A stretch of DNA of 64,000 bases from contig CAZOEO010000006.1 of NCBI GenBank assembly GCA_964578885.1, forward strand, positions 62,001-126,000, read 5' to 3'. Shown here one piece after another: positions 44,052 to 53,440 of the stretch. The first letter of the stretch is position 1; every line of letters begins with the position of its first letter. Both the position numbers and the translations under genes were made by a program. This DNA is from CAZRHR01 sp964578885 (lineage in GTDB: Bacteria; Bacteroidota; Bacteroidia; CAIKAF01). The notes under the pieces were generated by a model. It did no database searches and was not told the origin of the DNA. It saw nothing but the letters and a program-made list of their open reading frames with translations.

Positions 44052-45463
44052 AACAATTCAGGCAATTTCTGATGCTGGGAATTTTTTCCCTAATCCTGGC
44101 CAGTTGTGCTTCGAAGAAAGCCACTCAACAAGTAACCGGCCGAACGGATACCCCTACCCTTCAGCGACTCCCGTCCTGGGTGACCTCTAAACCAATGATG
44201 CCGGGATATTATGTGGGTGTGGGCACCTCCAGAATTCGTCCCGGAAACCAGGATCATATCCGTGCAGCCAGGGAAATTGCCCTCAAAGATTTGGCCGGAG
44301 AAATCAAAGTAAATATTTCCTCCTCCTCAATTCTGGCGAGATTCGAGTCGAATTACCGCATGCAGGAACATTATATGTCTGAGATTCGTGCTAAAACCAA
44401 TCTCGATTTAGAAGATTACGAACAGGTAGAGGTGCACGAAGAAAATGGGTTGTATGCAGTCTTATACCGTTTAAACCGAGATGCCTACTGGGCCAAGATA
44501 GCGGCAAGAAGGAACCAGGCCATGGAAAAAGCCTGGCAAGCCATTTCCGAAGCCCGAATCGCTTGGGATCAAGGGGAAATTCAAAATAGTTTGTACCGTT
44601 ATGTGGTAGCCATTGAAATCCTGCAACCACATATGGATCAAGAGCTTTCATTCAGAAGTCCGGAAGGAACTGTGGATTTGGGTACGCTCATACCCACAGA
44701 CATGGCCACCATGCTGGGCAGCATCTCTCTGCAAATGAATCCAGCGACTTTGGTCATCCGTACTGGTACAGCCCCAGCCCTCACTTTACTGGCTACCGTG
44801 AGAAACCGTGCAGGACAAATACAACCAGCTCGTGGACTTCCCATACAATGGCGAACCCAGTTTTCTGCCGGAAAAACAGCTGGAAATGTGAATATTTCCG
44901 GAGAAAATCAAACAGATCAACTGGGACAGGCCCAAGCCAAACCACCGGCCATCGTAAAAGAAGAAACCTTGGTGATTGCAGCAGAAGCCACGCCTTCGCG
45001 CTGGGATTTTCAAACAAACATTCCCAAATTTCTAAGCAATTATCTCATGGGCTTTACCAAAACGGCGACCGCCCGAATGAGCTACGAGAAGCCCACCATT
45101 TTTCTGCGGGCCACAGAAACCAATTTGGGCCAACCCGTTGGTTATCCGCAAGTCACACTTACTGTGAGGCAGTTTTTAGAGAAAAATGGATTCCAGATTC
45201 TTTCGGATTCCACCCGAGCGGATCTTTTATTCGACCTTCTGGCCACCACCGAAGCCGGCACCCAGCAAGGCGGCATTTTTATTGCCTACGGCACACTTCA
45301 CATGAAAGCGATTCGCAGGTCAGATCAGCAAGTGATTTTTACTCAAATTCTGGAGCGGTTAAAAGGGGCAGATTTAAATTTTGAAGCCGCAGGAAGAAAG
45401 TCCTTTTCCACAAATCGGGATGAAATTTTAAAAAGATTGGAACGCTTCCTCGGAACGCCATAA
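44048..45463 (+). CDS. LPP20-family lipoprotein
   Basis: The protein is 471 residues. The lipoprotein signal ends LILASC (Cys20). An LPP20-like domain covers about residues 40-160 (PSWVTSKPMMPGYYVGVGTS, AAREIALKDLAGEIKVNISSSS, LYAVLYRLNRDAYW). The remainder is beta-rich, with an Ig-like part near 230-310. LPP20 proteins often sit beside CsgG-like genes in Gram-negative bacteria, and this gene overlaps one. A hairpin terminator follows at 45522-45546. Confidence 0.8.
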   Translation: MKQFRQFLMLGIFSLILASCASKKATQQVTGRTDTPTLQRLPSWVTSKPMMPGYYVGVGTSRIRPGNQDHIRAAREIALKDLAGEIKVNISSSSILARFESNYRMQEHYMSEIRAKTNLDLEDYEQVEVHEENGLYAVLYRLNRDAYWAKIAARRNQAMEKAWQAISEARIAWDQGEIQNSLYRYVVAIEILQPHMDQELSFRSPEGTVDLGTLIPTDMATMLGSISLQMNPATLVIRTGTAPALTLLATVRNRAGQIQPARGLPIQWRTQFSAGKTAGNVNISGENQTDQLGQAQAKPPAIVKEETLVIAAEATPSRWDFQTNIPKFLSNYLMGFTKTATARMSYEKPTIFLRATETNLGQPVGYPQVTLTVRQFLEKNGFQILSDSTRADLLFDLLATTEAGTQQGGIFIAYGTLHMKAIRRSDQQVIFTQILERLKGADLNFEAAGRKSFSTNRDEILKRLERFLGTP

Positions 45464-45521
45464 ACTCCTGTTTATAAGAAACTTTCTTACAATCCGTTTT
45501 TTCCGAATGTGACCTGGCCTT

Positions 45522-45546
45522 CGGGGTTTTTCTTTCCCCGCTTTTT
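45522..45546 (+). terminator. Terminator after the CsgG/LPP20 operon
   Basis: CGGGG pairs with CCCCG across a 9-base loop, followed by CTTTTT. It lies 59 bases past the stop, in the gap before the convergent CapA gene. Confidence 0.5.
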
Positions 45547-45567
45547 CCCGAAAAATGAAACTTAAAA

Positions 45568-46671
45568 TTAGGGTATATACATCGGCACACCTTCCATTCT
45601 AAGTTCCGTATCCTTGTAAAAAATTTCCCTTTTCACTGAATCTTCCGGTGTAAATCCCAGACTTCGAAGCTCTTCTTCCTTGACGCCGGGCGGCAATAAA
45701 AAGTAGGCAGGTTTGGGTAATGAGCGTTTCCAGACCCAAACAGGAAAATAGGCCCATCGCAATTTCGACACACCGGGACCAGATTTTTGAGCAAAAAGAC
45801 AGGCCACAATACCGCCATCTCTTCCGCGATCTCTTTGATTCGAGAAAAAATTACCCAGAGAATAAAAGACCGGCATGTCTTTTTCCATTTTCATGGGTTG
45901 CACTACATGCGGGTGGCTCCCGATGACCACATCGGCCCCGATTTGCCGGAAAAAATAAGCCCATTTGACTTGATGAGCAGATGGAGTCACCTGATATTCG
46001 GTCCCCCAATGCACATATATCAGGCGCAAATCTGCTTCTTTCCAGGAGGTGGTTTGGCTGGCCTTTCGCAACAAAATAGAATCCAAAAGTTCGATGCGGA
46101 TTTTTCCTTCGACCGGCATTCCATTGGTTCCATAGGTTGGATTAAGCATCGCCATGGTCAAATGTCCCACTTGAAACATATAAGGTCTTTCCGCCTGGAA
46201 GGCCGCATCATGTAAAAAAGTGCCGGTATGCGCTATGCCCAAGGAATCGAGTACATGGATGGTACGTTTTACGCCTTTTGAACCGCGATCCAATGAATGG
46301 TTGTTGGAAGTGAAAAGCAAATCGATGCCCATATTCCTGATGGCAGTGGCATAGGCGTCCGGGCCGGAAAACATGGGATAACCTCGATACGGAGGGCCGG
46401 CCAGGGTAAATTCCAAATTACCCAAACGGGCGTCGGCATCCTTGAACCAAGGTTTTAAAAAGATGAAAACGGAGTCGAAATCGTATTGGCCTTGCGCAGA
46501 TTTAGCGGCATCTAGCTGGGGCAGGTGGGCCATAAAATCCCCCACAAACCAAAGGCGATATTCCTTTTGGATGGGCGCGGCATAATCCCCTGCGGGAATT
46601 AAGGTTTGGCCGGCAAGGAGGGCTGAGCAGCCTGCTGCCACTGCTGCCAAAACCCATTTACGATAAGCCAT
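45568..46671 (-). CDS. CapA family protein (metallophosphatase fold)
   Basis: The protein is 367 residues from ATG 46671 and has a signal peptide (MAYRKWVLAAVAAGCSALLAGQ). CapA/PgsA motifs are LWFVGDFMAHLPQLD, DARLGNLEFTLAGPP, LLFTSNNHSLDRG, VHWGTEYQ and VVIGSHPHVVQPM. The family was named for capsular poly-gamma-glutamate synthesis. No capB or capC is here, so a role in that polymer is not supported; many such stand-alone proteins are exported enzymes of unknown substrate. The start lies within the end of the YhhN gene (73-base overlap). Confidence 0.88.
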   Translation of the reverse strand: MAYRKWVLAAVAAGCSALLAGQTLIPAGDYAAPIQKEYRLWFVGDFMAHLPQLDAAKSAQGQYDFDSVFIFLKPWFKDADARLGNLEFTLAGPPYRGYPMFSGPDAYATAIRNMGIDLLFTSNNHSLDRGSKGVKRTIHVLDSLGIAHTGTFLHDAAFQAERPYMFQVGHLTMAMLNPTYGTNGMPVEGKIRIELLDSILLRKASQTTSWKEADLRLIYVHWGTEYQVTPSAHQVKWAYFFRQIGADVVIGSHPHVVQPMKMEKDMPVFYSLGNFFSNQRDRGRDGGIVACLFAQKSGPGVSKLRWAYFPVWVWKRSLPKPAYFLLPPGVKEEELRSLGFTPEDSVKREIFYKDTELRMEGVPMYIP

Positions 46672-47297
46672 TGTGCTAAGATATATGACAACATCACCCA
46701 AAAATCCTGGTCATGAACCATGGGCACCACAAAAGTGGCAAAACCAATAATTAAATCAGTGACTACAAATAAGATACTTCCAATGAGAATACCTGGCCGG
46801 ATGGCAGAACCGAGTAAAAGCCACAGGGCGAAAAAAACCATGGCCAACTGGCTACCGCTGTAAAACAATATGAAGCTAATCATATAACTGTTTTCTTCCA
46901 GGTAGATTTGTGCAAGGCCAAAAAATACAGCTTGCGCCAGCAACCAAAATAGAATAAACGGCCAGAAACTCGGACGGTTTACCATTAGTTTCCTGAACGG
47001 CCATAGATAGTACAGATAAATCAGTTGCATTAAGCCAAAAAAAGTGGCGCCAGCGGCCAAACCCCAAAGGCCATAACCGTAAGCATCGTCGTACAACATA
47101 CAGATATCTCCGAGCCATGCCAGTGCAATGGGCCACAATAATTTTTTAGCCCATACAGGTTCATGCGAATGAGCCCACCACAACAAGGGCATCAGCAGCA
47201 ACTTACTCCCCATTTCATAAAAGGAAGCTGGCCAAAAAATCTCCATCACCAAATTGATGATGGCGACCAGAAAAAATAATAAAATCCTCCAGAACAT
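46599..47297 (-). CDS. YhhN/TMEM86 family (lysoplasmalogenase-like) membrane protein
   Basis: The protein is 232 residues with seven or eight membrane helices. YhhN-family segments are KLLLMPLLWWAHS, IALAWLGDICMLYDDAYGYGLWGLAAGATFFGLMQLIYLYYL and FVVTDLIIGFATF, with the conserved Asp residues of the family. Animal members hydrolyse lysoplasmalogen; the bacterial role is less certain. Its 3' end overlaps the CapA start by 73 bases, and it begins 2 bases after the stop of the upstream membrane protein gene, so four genes here run as one unit. Confidence 0.8.
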   Translation of the reverse strand: MFWRILLFFLVAIINLVMEIFWPASFYEMGSKLLLMPLLWWAHSHEPVWAKKLLWPIALAWLGDICMLYDDAYGYGLWGLAAGATFFGLMQLIYLYYLWPFRKLMVNRPSFWPFILFWLLAQAVFFGLAQIYLEENSYMISFILFYSGSQLAMVFFALWLLLGSAIRPGILIGSILFVVTDLIIGFATFVVPMVHDQDFWVMLSYILAQWLIVNGFWQQWQQAAQPSLPAKP

Positions 47298-47299
47298 TA

Positions 47300-47863
47300 T
47301 TAATTCGATGTTTTTTGAGGTTTAGCGGCCTGATTAAGCATTTTAATCAAGGATTTTTTTTCCTGATCTGATAATCCGGGGGCAAAGCGATACAAATTCT
47401 TTCCGGTACCCAATTGAATGGTTCCACCCTGTGGTATCCAAAATGCCATGATTTGAGTAAACGCTCCTCCCGGATTAGCTTCTGTTGGGGCAAATGGTTG
47501 GTTTTGATTTACCCTGAAATAGATTGGTTTGCCTTTTCGTTTAAAAATATCTCTTCGGAACATGACTTGTCCATTCTGGATAAAAATAGTTTCAAACCCG
47601 TACTTCCAAAAGTAGTAGGCCTGAATAGAAGCATAGGCAAAATAACCCCAAAAGGCCAGAACCACCATCAGGAACAATTTTACATCGGAAACGTTGGCCA
47701 TGAAAGTCTGCCAAAGAAGCAACACGCCAGCCATGAGCCATCCGATGATCCACAATCTGGTCCACCATAACTTTTGACGATCCTTGGAAGAACTGGCTTT
47801 GATGCGCACAAGAAGATCATCATCTCCACGCACAAATCCTATTCTTTCACTGATAAACTCCAT
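47300..47863 (-). CDS. Two-helix membrane protein of unknown function, paralogue 1
   Basis: The protein is 187 residues from ATG 47863, one base past the subtilase stop. Two membrane helices (about residues 36-55 and 62-82) split a short N-terminal region from a beta-rich C-terminal domain. It resembles the product at 62251-62793: VRIKASSSKDRQKLW against VFIRASSRGDKAKTQ, the same helix spacing, and a C-terminal end of Lys-Leu repeats. I do not recognise the family with confidence (a YcxB-like sensor domain is possible). Confidence 0.65.
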   Translation of the reverse strand: MEFISERIGFVRGDDDLLVRIKASSSKDRQKLWWTRLWIIGWLMAGVLLLWQTFMANVSDVKLFLMVVLAFWGYFAYASIQAYYFWKYGFETIFIQNGQVMFRRDIFKRKGKPIYFRVNQNQPFAPTEANPGGAFTQIMAFWIPQGGTIQLGTGKNLYRFAPGLSDQEKKSLIKMLNQAAKPQKTSN

Positions 47864-47864
47864 A

Positions 47865-50800
47865 TCAAGACCTTTTGATGATTCGGAAAATGAGCGAGCC
47901 CGCCGAACTAAGAACCCGAAAATAGTAAACTCCTTCTGATATTTCTCCAACCTCTACGCGCGATTCGTCCCCATGAAACACACCCTCTCGCAACAAACGG
48001 CCGGAAACATCATACAACTCCCATGTATCCAGGTCGATATCAAAAGGATGAACAACTGAAAAATCTTTTGAAAAAGGATTGGGAAACACCTGCCATCCAG
48101 GGATTGGCGCTGTTGGTTCTATGCCAACATTTACTACCACCACTTCTTGCTGACTACTGTCTTGTCCACAAGCATTTTCGACTCGAAGTTTCACCTGATA
48201 GTTGCCATTCTGAGCATAAGCATGCCTGGGAGTTCGTCCTTGCGCAAATTGGCCGTCACCGAAATTCCAAAACCAAGTGGCGCCATCCTGTTCGGTGCCT
48301 TGAAATTGAATATATCCCTGATTTTCTGCCAGCCAGGAAAAAGCAGCCTGTGGTGCGCCCACGATGGGATACCGAAAATAAAACCGATGCTGTGCCTGGC
48401 CTTCGATGCGAACATGTCCCGTTAGTACGCCGGACGTACCGGATGGAATCAAATGCGGACCGGCACCTGTTGCCTGCCAGTCCAAACCATTAAACGAAAA
48501 AAACCATTGATCGGTAACCGCTCCACGAACGCGCTGAAGCGTTCCTGGTGTCCACTGACATAAAGCAGTTCCCGACGAAGGTTGCAAGTCGATTGGCAAG
48601 GTGTCTACCACGAAATCATCCACCGCAATGTCACTAAGAAAACCAGGTCCGTTCTGCGCTTTTAACCGAAAAAACACGGACGATTCCCCTTGCATCACCA
48701 CAGGAAATTGGGCCGTTAGCCATTGGTTTCCTTGATTACCCTGAACCTGAAAATGAGGCGTATAGGCACGGGAAGTCACTGTGGCCACTTCTACATTTCC
48801 CATGTTGGTTCCCCACATATGATAATGAAATCGAACCCAGGCGGTGTCTTTGCCATCCGGTTGAAACATGGGCGACCAAAGCACTGACGTTTTATCGGAA
48901 CAACCCGAAGCTTCTGTATAAAGATATTTTCCTGCTGTAGTTCCCCCGGCATCGGTGGTGGGTCCCGTACCACTGGATGGAGTAGCGGCCTGATGAACAA
49001 ACCAATCGGCGTCATCAGAAAAACCTGAACCAAGGTTCAACCAACCGGACGAAAGTCTGCAAGACAGATTTCCACAAGGAGAAGCACCGCCACACAAAGT
49101 TTCCTGACTCCATGGCATATGATAGGGCCATGCCTCTCCTATCCATGTACGTGTTCCGGGAATTCCTGGAAAAACCAGACTATCGTTTCCATTGACTTGA
49201 TCCGTCGGCGTGCTCAGCCAAATCGTGTAAGGAGTGGCAGAAGTATCGATATACAAGAAGTCGTAAAAAGCCAGGGTATCCATCTCCCCCGGGTTTGGCA
49301 ATTGGATTAACGTATCTAATCCTCTGTTCGATTGCAGCCGTCCTTGTTCTCCCTGAGATTTTCCGCGATTTTCTACGACCACCCATCCCGTTCTTTTGGT
49401 AGGCAGGGCCACACTATCCATCAGATAATGCCATTGGCCGGCCACGGGAAAAACGGAAGGCAAAAGGGCGTAATCTTGCCAAAAACCGCATTGAACGGAT
49501 GAGTCTAAGGCTGACACCGCCAGGCTGCGAGGTCCCAAACCACCATTGGGAAAAGCAACAGAAACCGCCCACCAAACAGACGGCGATTCATTCCATGGCG
49601 TCACCATTGTCTGATTTCCCGTGACGGGCACGCCCCACGGAACCATGCGACTACCCTGCAATCGCCACAATTGGTAAGCCTGTGCACCTGCCACCGGTTG
49701 CCACGAGAGCCACGCCTGTGGGCCACAAACGCTGTCTACCTGAAGATTTTCCGGCCGGGGAGCAACCACCGAAGTTCCCCGACTTGTGAGGGAAGCAGAC
49801 GGCTGCAAGCGAAATAAAACTTGTTCAGACAAAATTTGAGAAGGCAAAGCCACTGTAGCTTTACCTTTTGTTGCCGGAACCATTGGTCCCAACGGCTGCC
49901 AGGTTTGGCCATTGTTCAGGGACCATTCGGGCTGAAAAGAAGAAACGGCACTTCCTGTATGCCAAATCATTTCCAATGAATCGCCCGCCAACAAACAGGC
50001 GCCAGAATCAGGAAACCATAATTTGGCTGACAACCCAAACATCCTGTAAACCAATGCAAAAGGCAAAGGCCCTGCGGGAAGTGAATGCGGACGCACTTCG
50101 ATGGTCCATTGCCCGGGTTCGGGTGCCGCTATCGTGACTTGTTCTGTGGAATTGACGCGGTCCTGGGTTCGCTGAGCCGGAAGATTTACCGTGCCAGGAA
50201 GTGGCGAGCAGACCCATGGAAGCACCACCGCTCCAGAAGGAGAAATAAGTTGAAGATCAGCATCCTGAATAAGGGTTTGAAGAGCGCCCGGACCAGCGGC
50301 AACATCGTCGTAATGAAGCATTACCCTCAACTCCTGCACACCTGTTGGAACGGTGATGGCATAAGTTCGATGAGCCGTTGGAAACAATGTGTCTTCCATA
50401 AATGTCCCATCCTGCAAGGTAGCCAACGCTTCAAAGGGCCGTGGCCGACCATATCCAAATGAAAAGTCGGGGCCAGGCGCACCCAAATCTTCCGCAGTAT
50501 TCATCAGTAAAGCCCGCGTGAGCGCAGCAGAGGGGAATGTTCCAATTTGCGTTTTGTAAGCATCCATAAGCGCGGCAGCCAATCCGGCGACCATGGGTGC
50601 CGACATGCTGGTTCCAGATTTCACTTGATACCCGTGCTGCGCCAAAAAGGCTGAAGTGGAAGGAATTTGCACACCCGGCGCTACCAAATCTGGTTTTAAA
50701 CGGCCGTCTGTGGCCGGTCCGCGACTCGAATTCCCGGCCAAAGTCCCGGAAACAGAAATATTGCCCACCACAAGGGTATTTTTTGCTTGCTTATGTCCTC

Positions 50801-51803
50801 CTGTGATGGTCCCGAATCCTAAACCAGCGCCATATCCACACTGCGTAGCTCCTGCATTTCCCGCAGAAAAAACATGAACTAAACCGGAATGTGCATTTAC
50901 TTGTTCGTCGACCCAACGAGACCAGGCCGTATATCCGGTATTACAACCATCGCTATAGGAAGTATTGGACACACGTACACCATGATGCTGAAACAGGCTA
51001 TCGGCAATGTATAAACCTGAACGCAAGGTTGGATCAGTCGTATACCACTGATTCCACAACATGGCTTGCGGTGCCACACCTACTTTTTGAGGATCACGAA
51101 TTCCGCCACCTGCCGCAATCCCGGCAACATGATCCCCATGATCCTGGGTGGGCGCGGTTATGTTTAAACCTACTTCATTCAAACGACCCGAAAAATCGAC
51201 ATGTGATTGTAGGTCACCATCTTCATTTACTTGAATACCAACGCCACGACCGGAAAAAGGCAAACCACTTTCCCACATTCCCTTCGTCTGAGTGACCCTG
51301 CCACCAGCCAAGGTATCGGGCTGTGGTTTTCCGGAAGCAGGCTCCGCCCAAATAAAAGGCAAATGCGCCCATTCTTTCAGTTGTGCGCTGTTTCCCTGAA
51401 AGCGATACCAACCCGTTTGGGATAAAGGTAAAAATGCGGAAGGAGTTAAAAAATGAACCGGAGACCATACCCACCAAACGGAGGCGTCTGGATCCCGGGT
51501 GTGCAGACGCTCTTCCGAAGAAAGAACGACCACGCGCGCGCCCAATTCCTGAAAATAGGAACGGTACATTTCCTGCCAATTCAACAAAAACCAACCATTC
51601 CCGTAATGCCCTAAAACAGGAAGACTTATCTCCCTATTTTTACCCGGATGAATCCAGACATAAACAGCTTGTCCTTCCGGCAAAGCAACGTCTTGTAAGG
51701 ATTGGCTTTCAAAAGAAGCGTGGGCAAGATGAAGTTTTTGGCCTGGCAGGTTCAGGAGTAACCCCGCAAACCAAGCAAAAAGAATGAACCCAAGGAAACG
51801 CAT
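47865..51803 (-). CDS. Large secreted subtilisin-like (S8) protease with T9SS tail
   Basis: The protein is 1,312 residues from ATG 51803 (signal MRFLGFILFAWFAGLLLNLPG). The S8 domain has catalytic His in DHGDHVAGIAAGG and Ser in KSGTSMSAPMVAGLAAAL. The first catalytic position is GIQVNEDGDLQSHVDF: the usual Asp aligns with Glu194, next to Asp195. A P-domain-like region, a fibronectin-like part and a MAM-like domain (TTDAGGTTAGKYLYTE...DIAVDDFVVD) follow. A PKD unit (WFWNFGDGQ) and a type IX sorting domain (FPNPFSKDFSVVHPF) end it. It should be secreted or surface-attached. Confidence 0.9.
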   Translation of the reverse strand: MRFLGFILFAWFAGLLLNLPGQKLHLAHASFESQSLQDVALPEGQAVYVWIHPGKNREISLPVLGHYGNGWFLLNWQEMYRSYFQELGARVVVLSSEERLHTRDPDASVWWVWSPVHFLTPSAFLPLSQTGWYRFQGNSAQLKEWAHLPFIWAEPASGKPQPDTLAGGRVTQTKGMWESGLPFSGRGVGIQVNEDGDLQSHVDFSGRLNEVGLNITAPTQDHGDHVAGIAAGGGIRDPQKVGVAPQAMLWNQWYTTDPTLRSGLYIADSLFQHHGVRVSNTSYSDGCNTGYTAWSRWVDEQVNAHSGLVHVFSAGNAGATQCGYGAGLGFGTITGGHKQAKNTLVVGNISVSGTLAGNSSRGPATDGRLKPDLVAPGVQIPSTSAFLAQHGYQVKSGTSMSAPMVAGLAAALMDAYKTQIGTFPSAALTRALLMNTAEDLGAPGPDFSFGYGRPRPFEALATLQDGTFMEDTLFPTAHRTYAITVPTGVQELRVMLHYDDVAAGPGALQTLIQDADLQLISPSGAVVLPWVCSPLPGTVNLPAQRTQDRVNSTEQVTIAAPEPGQWTIEVRPHSLPAGPLPFALVYRMFGLSAKLWFPDSGACLLAGDSLEMIWHTGSAVSSFQPEWSLNNGQTWQPLGPMVPATKGKATVALPSQILSEQVLFRLQPSASLTSRGTSVVAPRPENLQVDSVCGPQAWLSWQPVAGAQAYQLWRLQGSRMVPWGVPVTGNQTMVTPWNESPSVWWAVSVAFPNGGLGPRSLAVSALDSSVQCGFWQDYALLPSVFPVAGQWHYLMDSVALPTKRTGWVVVENRGKSQGEQGRLQSNRGLDTLIQLPNPGEMDTLAFYDFLYIDTSATPYTIWLSTPTDQVNGNDSLVFPGIPGTRTWIGEAWPYHMPWSQETLCGGASPCGNLSCRLSSGWLNLGSGFSDDADWFVHQAATPSSGTGPTTDAGGTTAGKYLYTEASGCSDKTSVLWSPMFQPDGKDTAWVRFHYHMWGTNMGNVEVATVTSRAYTPHFQVQGNQGNQWLTAQFPVVMQGESSVFFRLKAQNGPGFLSDIAVDDFVVDTLPIDLQPSSGTALCQWTPGTLQRVRGAVTDQWFFSFNGLDWQATGAGPHLIPSGTSGVLTGHVRIEGQAQHRFYFRYPIVGAPQAAFSWLAENQGYIQFQGTEQDGATWFWNFGDGQFAQGRTPRHAYAQNGNYQVKLRVENACGQDSSQQEVVVVNVGIEPTAPIPGWQVFPNPFSKDFSVVHPFDIDLDTWELYDVSGRLLREGVFHGDESRVEVGEISEGVYYFRVLSSAGSLIFRIIKRS

Positions 51804-51847
51804 GCCAAAAGGTACAATTTTCTGATGGCCTGCACAAAGGCACCTGA

Positions 51848-52780
51848 TCAATAAAACTTCGGATTCTGCCAAAAATTTGGTAAAAACCTGCCCACCTTGG
51901 ACATATAGGCTTTGTAGAGGGGATATTTTTCAGCAGAAATCCCTTCAGAAAAATCTGCAGAACCCTGAAAGAGAACCATAAGGAGCAGAGGACCGGACAA
52001 TGTCCAGTTGAGCCAATTTCCTGTTGCTGCGACACCAAAGAAGTAAAAACACACCCAAATGGCTTGTTCTGCCATGTAGTTCGGGTGACGCATCCATTTC
52101 CAAAGGCCGTGATGTGTAAATCCAACCGCGTAAAATGGCTCCATTTTACCCGAAGCTTTCTGACGGTACTTCTCGTTTTGGTACACCCATTGTTGCTGAT
52201 CTGCCACCGTTTCCAATATCAAGAAAAACAAAACAGCCGCAGCCACCGCATAATCTGCCCAACCGAGAGGAGAGTCGCCGGCTTGCGCAGCCACGACAAT
52301 AGGCAAGGTGAAAAACAGAATCAGGAACTGTTGGTAATACGAAATGAAAAACAAATTGAATAACGTCCATCTTACACGACCGGAAAGTTCAGGTCTGGCA
52401 CGCAATACCGCCCAGCGATAATCTTCTTCCCCCGTCCAAAACTTCAAAGAGTAGCCTCCACGGCGAGAAAAGTTGTACGATAAACGCAAACCCCAAAGTG
52501 TCACCAGTACAGCCATCAGCAACATTCTCGGGGCAAAATCCATTTGAAAGGCCACATACCAGGAATAGACCAAAGGAACAAGACTCCAAAGCTTATCGAC
52601 CTGACTGTAGTTTTTGGTGATTTCGCTTAACAAAAAGCAAGCCGTAGCAATACCAAAACACATCCACAATAATGGCGTCAATAGAACCCATTGTTCCTCA
52701 GTCGGTGTGGCATCAAGATATACAATGGCTACGGGCGCCACAATTAAAGAGACAATAAGAAGTATAGCAATCTTAAGCAT
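51848..52780 (-). CDS. DUF1295 (isoprenylcysteine methyltransferase-like) membrane protein
   Basis: The protein is 310 residues from ATG 52780, with seven or eight membrane helices. Family segments are VDKLWSLVPLVYSW, LWGLRLSYNFSRRGGYSLKFW and the steroid-reductase/ICMT-type RHPNYMAEQAIWVCFYFFG near the C-terminus. The DUF1295 family is related to steroid 5-alpha-reductases and isoprenylcysteine carboxyl methyltransferases; the substrate is unknown. A TATCTTTG box at 52814-52821 lies 33 bases before the start. Confidence 0.85.
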   Translation of the reverse strand: MLKIAILLIVSLIVAPVAIVYLDATPTEEQWVLLTPLLWMCFGIATACFLLSEITKNYSQVDKLWSLVPLVYSWYVAFQMDFAPRMLLMAVLVTLWGLRLSYNFSRRGGYSLKFWTGEEDYRWAVLRARPELSGRVRWTLFNLFFISYYQQFLILFFTLPIVVAAQAGDSPLGWADYAVAAAVLFFLILETVADQQQWVYQNEKYRQKASGKMEPFYAVGFTHHGLWKWMRHPNYMAEQAIWVCFYFFGVAATGNWLNWTLSGPLLLMVLFQGSADFSEGISAEKYPLYKAYMSKVGRFLPNFWQNPKFY

Positions 52781-52813
52781 GATGGTGAAAAATTGGTTCT
52801 GAATTATGAAAAT

Positions 52814-52821
52814 CAAAGATA
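52814..52821 (-). promoter_or_regulatory. -7 promoter element of the DUF1295 gene
   Basis: The minus strand reads TATCTTTG. The 33-base distance to ATG 52780 is a normal leader and excludes the longer open frame from 52816. Confidence 0.5.
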
Positions 52822-52967
52822 GTTTTTTCCTTCAGATGGTGAAAAATACAGACCATTTGTCATGTCCCGGATAATGAACGATGGCCTTCGATGCCACAAG
52901 ACAATGATTTCCAGCTTTGGTTTCGTTTCCCAAAACGGACTACACAAATTACCTGAAGGAGTATCAT

Positions 52968-52997
52968 AAAAAAAGGCCGGGAAAACCCGACCTTTCT
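52968..52997 (-). terminator. Terminator after rplS
   Basis: Read on the minus strand, AAAGGTCGGG pairs with CCCGGCCTTT across a TTTT loop with one mismatch, and a T run follows. It ends the rplS transcript. Confidence 0.75.
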
Positions 52998-53014
52998 ATC
53001 ATAAGTTGCAAAAA

Positions 53015-53371
53015 TTAATTGTTGATGATGCGCTCTTTAATACGAGCCGCTTTACCAAACACATTGCGCAGATAGAAGAGACGTGCACGACGTACTTTAC
53101 CACGCTTGTTTACGGTAAGGCTTTCAATGAAAGGCGAAGCAATCGGGAAAATTCTTTCTACCCCTACTCCGTTGGAAATTTTCCGAACGGTAAAGGTAGC
53201 AGTTAAACCGGCGCCACGGCGCTGCAAAACCACACCTTGAAACTGTTGAATGCGCTCTTTGGAACCCTCACGGATTTTGTAAGCTACATTTACAGTATCG
53301 CCAGCTTTAAATTCTGGAAGCTGGTTGTTTGTCAAATATTGCGCTTGAATGTCGCGGATAATCTTTTCCAT
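53015..53371 (-). CDS. rplS: 50S ribosomal protein L19
   Basis: The protein is 118 residues, the standard length. Family segments are LPEFKAGDTVNVAYKIREGSKERIQQFQG, VVLQRRGAG, TVRKISNGVGVERIFP and KVRRARLFYLR. L19 sits at the 30S-50S interface. In many bacteria rplS follows rimM and trmD; here the upstream neighbour is a lipoprotein gene and no such genes are present. Confidence 0.97.
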   Translation of the reverse strand: MEKIIRDIQAQYLTNNQLPEFKAGDTVNVAYKIREGSKERIQQFQGVVLQRRGAGLTATFTVRKISNGVGVERIFPIASPFIESLTVNKRGKVRRARLFYLRNVFGKAARIKERIINN

Positions 53372-53440
53372 GGTCTACCTTAAAAATGGGTGCAATGATA
53401 CGGTTTTTTTTTCTAATCCTCAAGTTTGAACTTTTTTTTT

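Noticed and set aside
45568..46671. Poly-gamma-glutamate capsule locus
   Set aside because: Only the CapA-type protein is present; there is no capB or capC.
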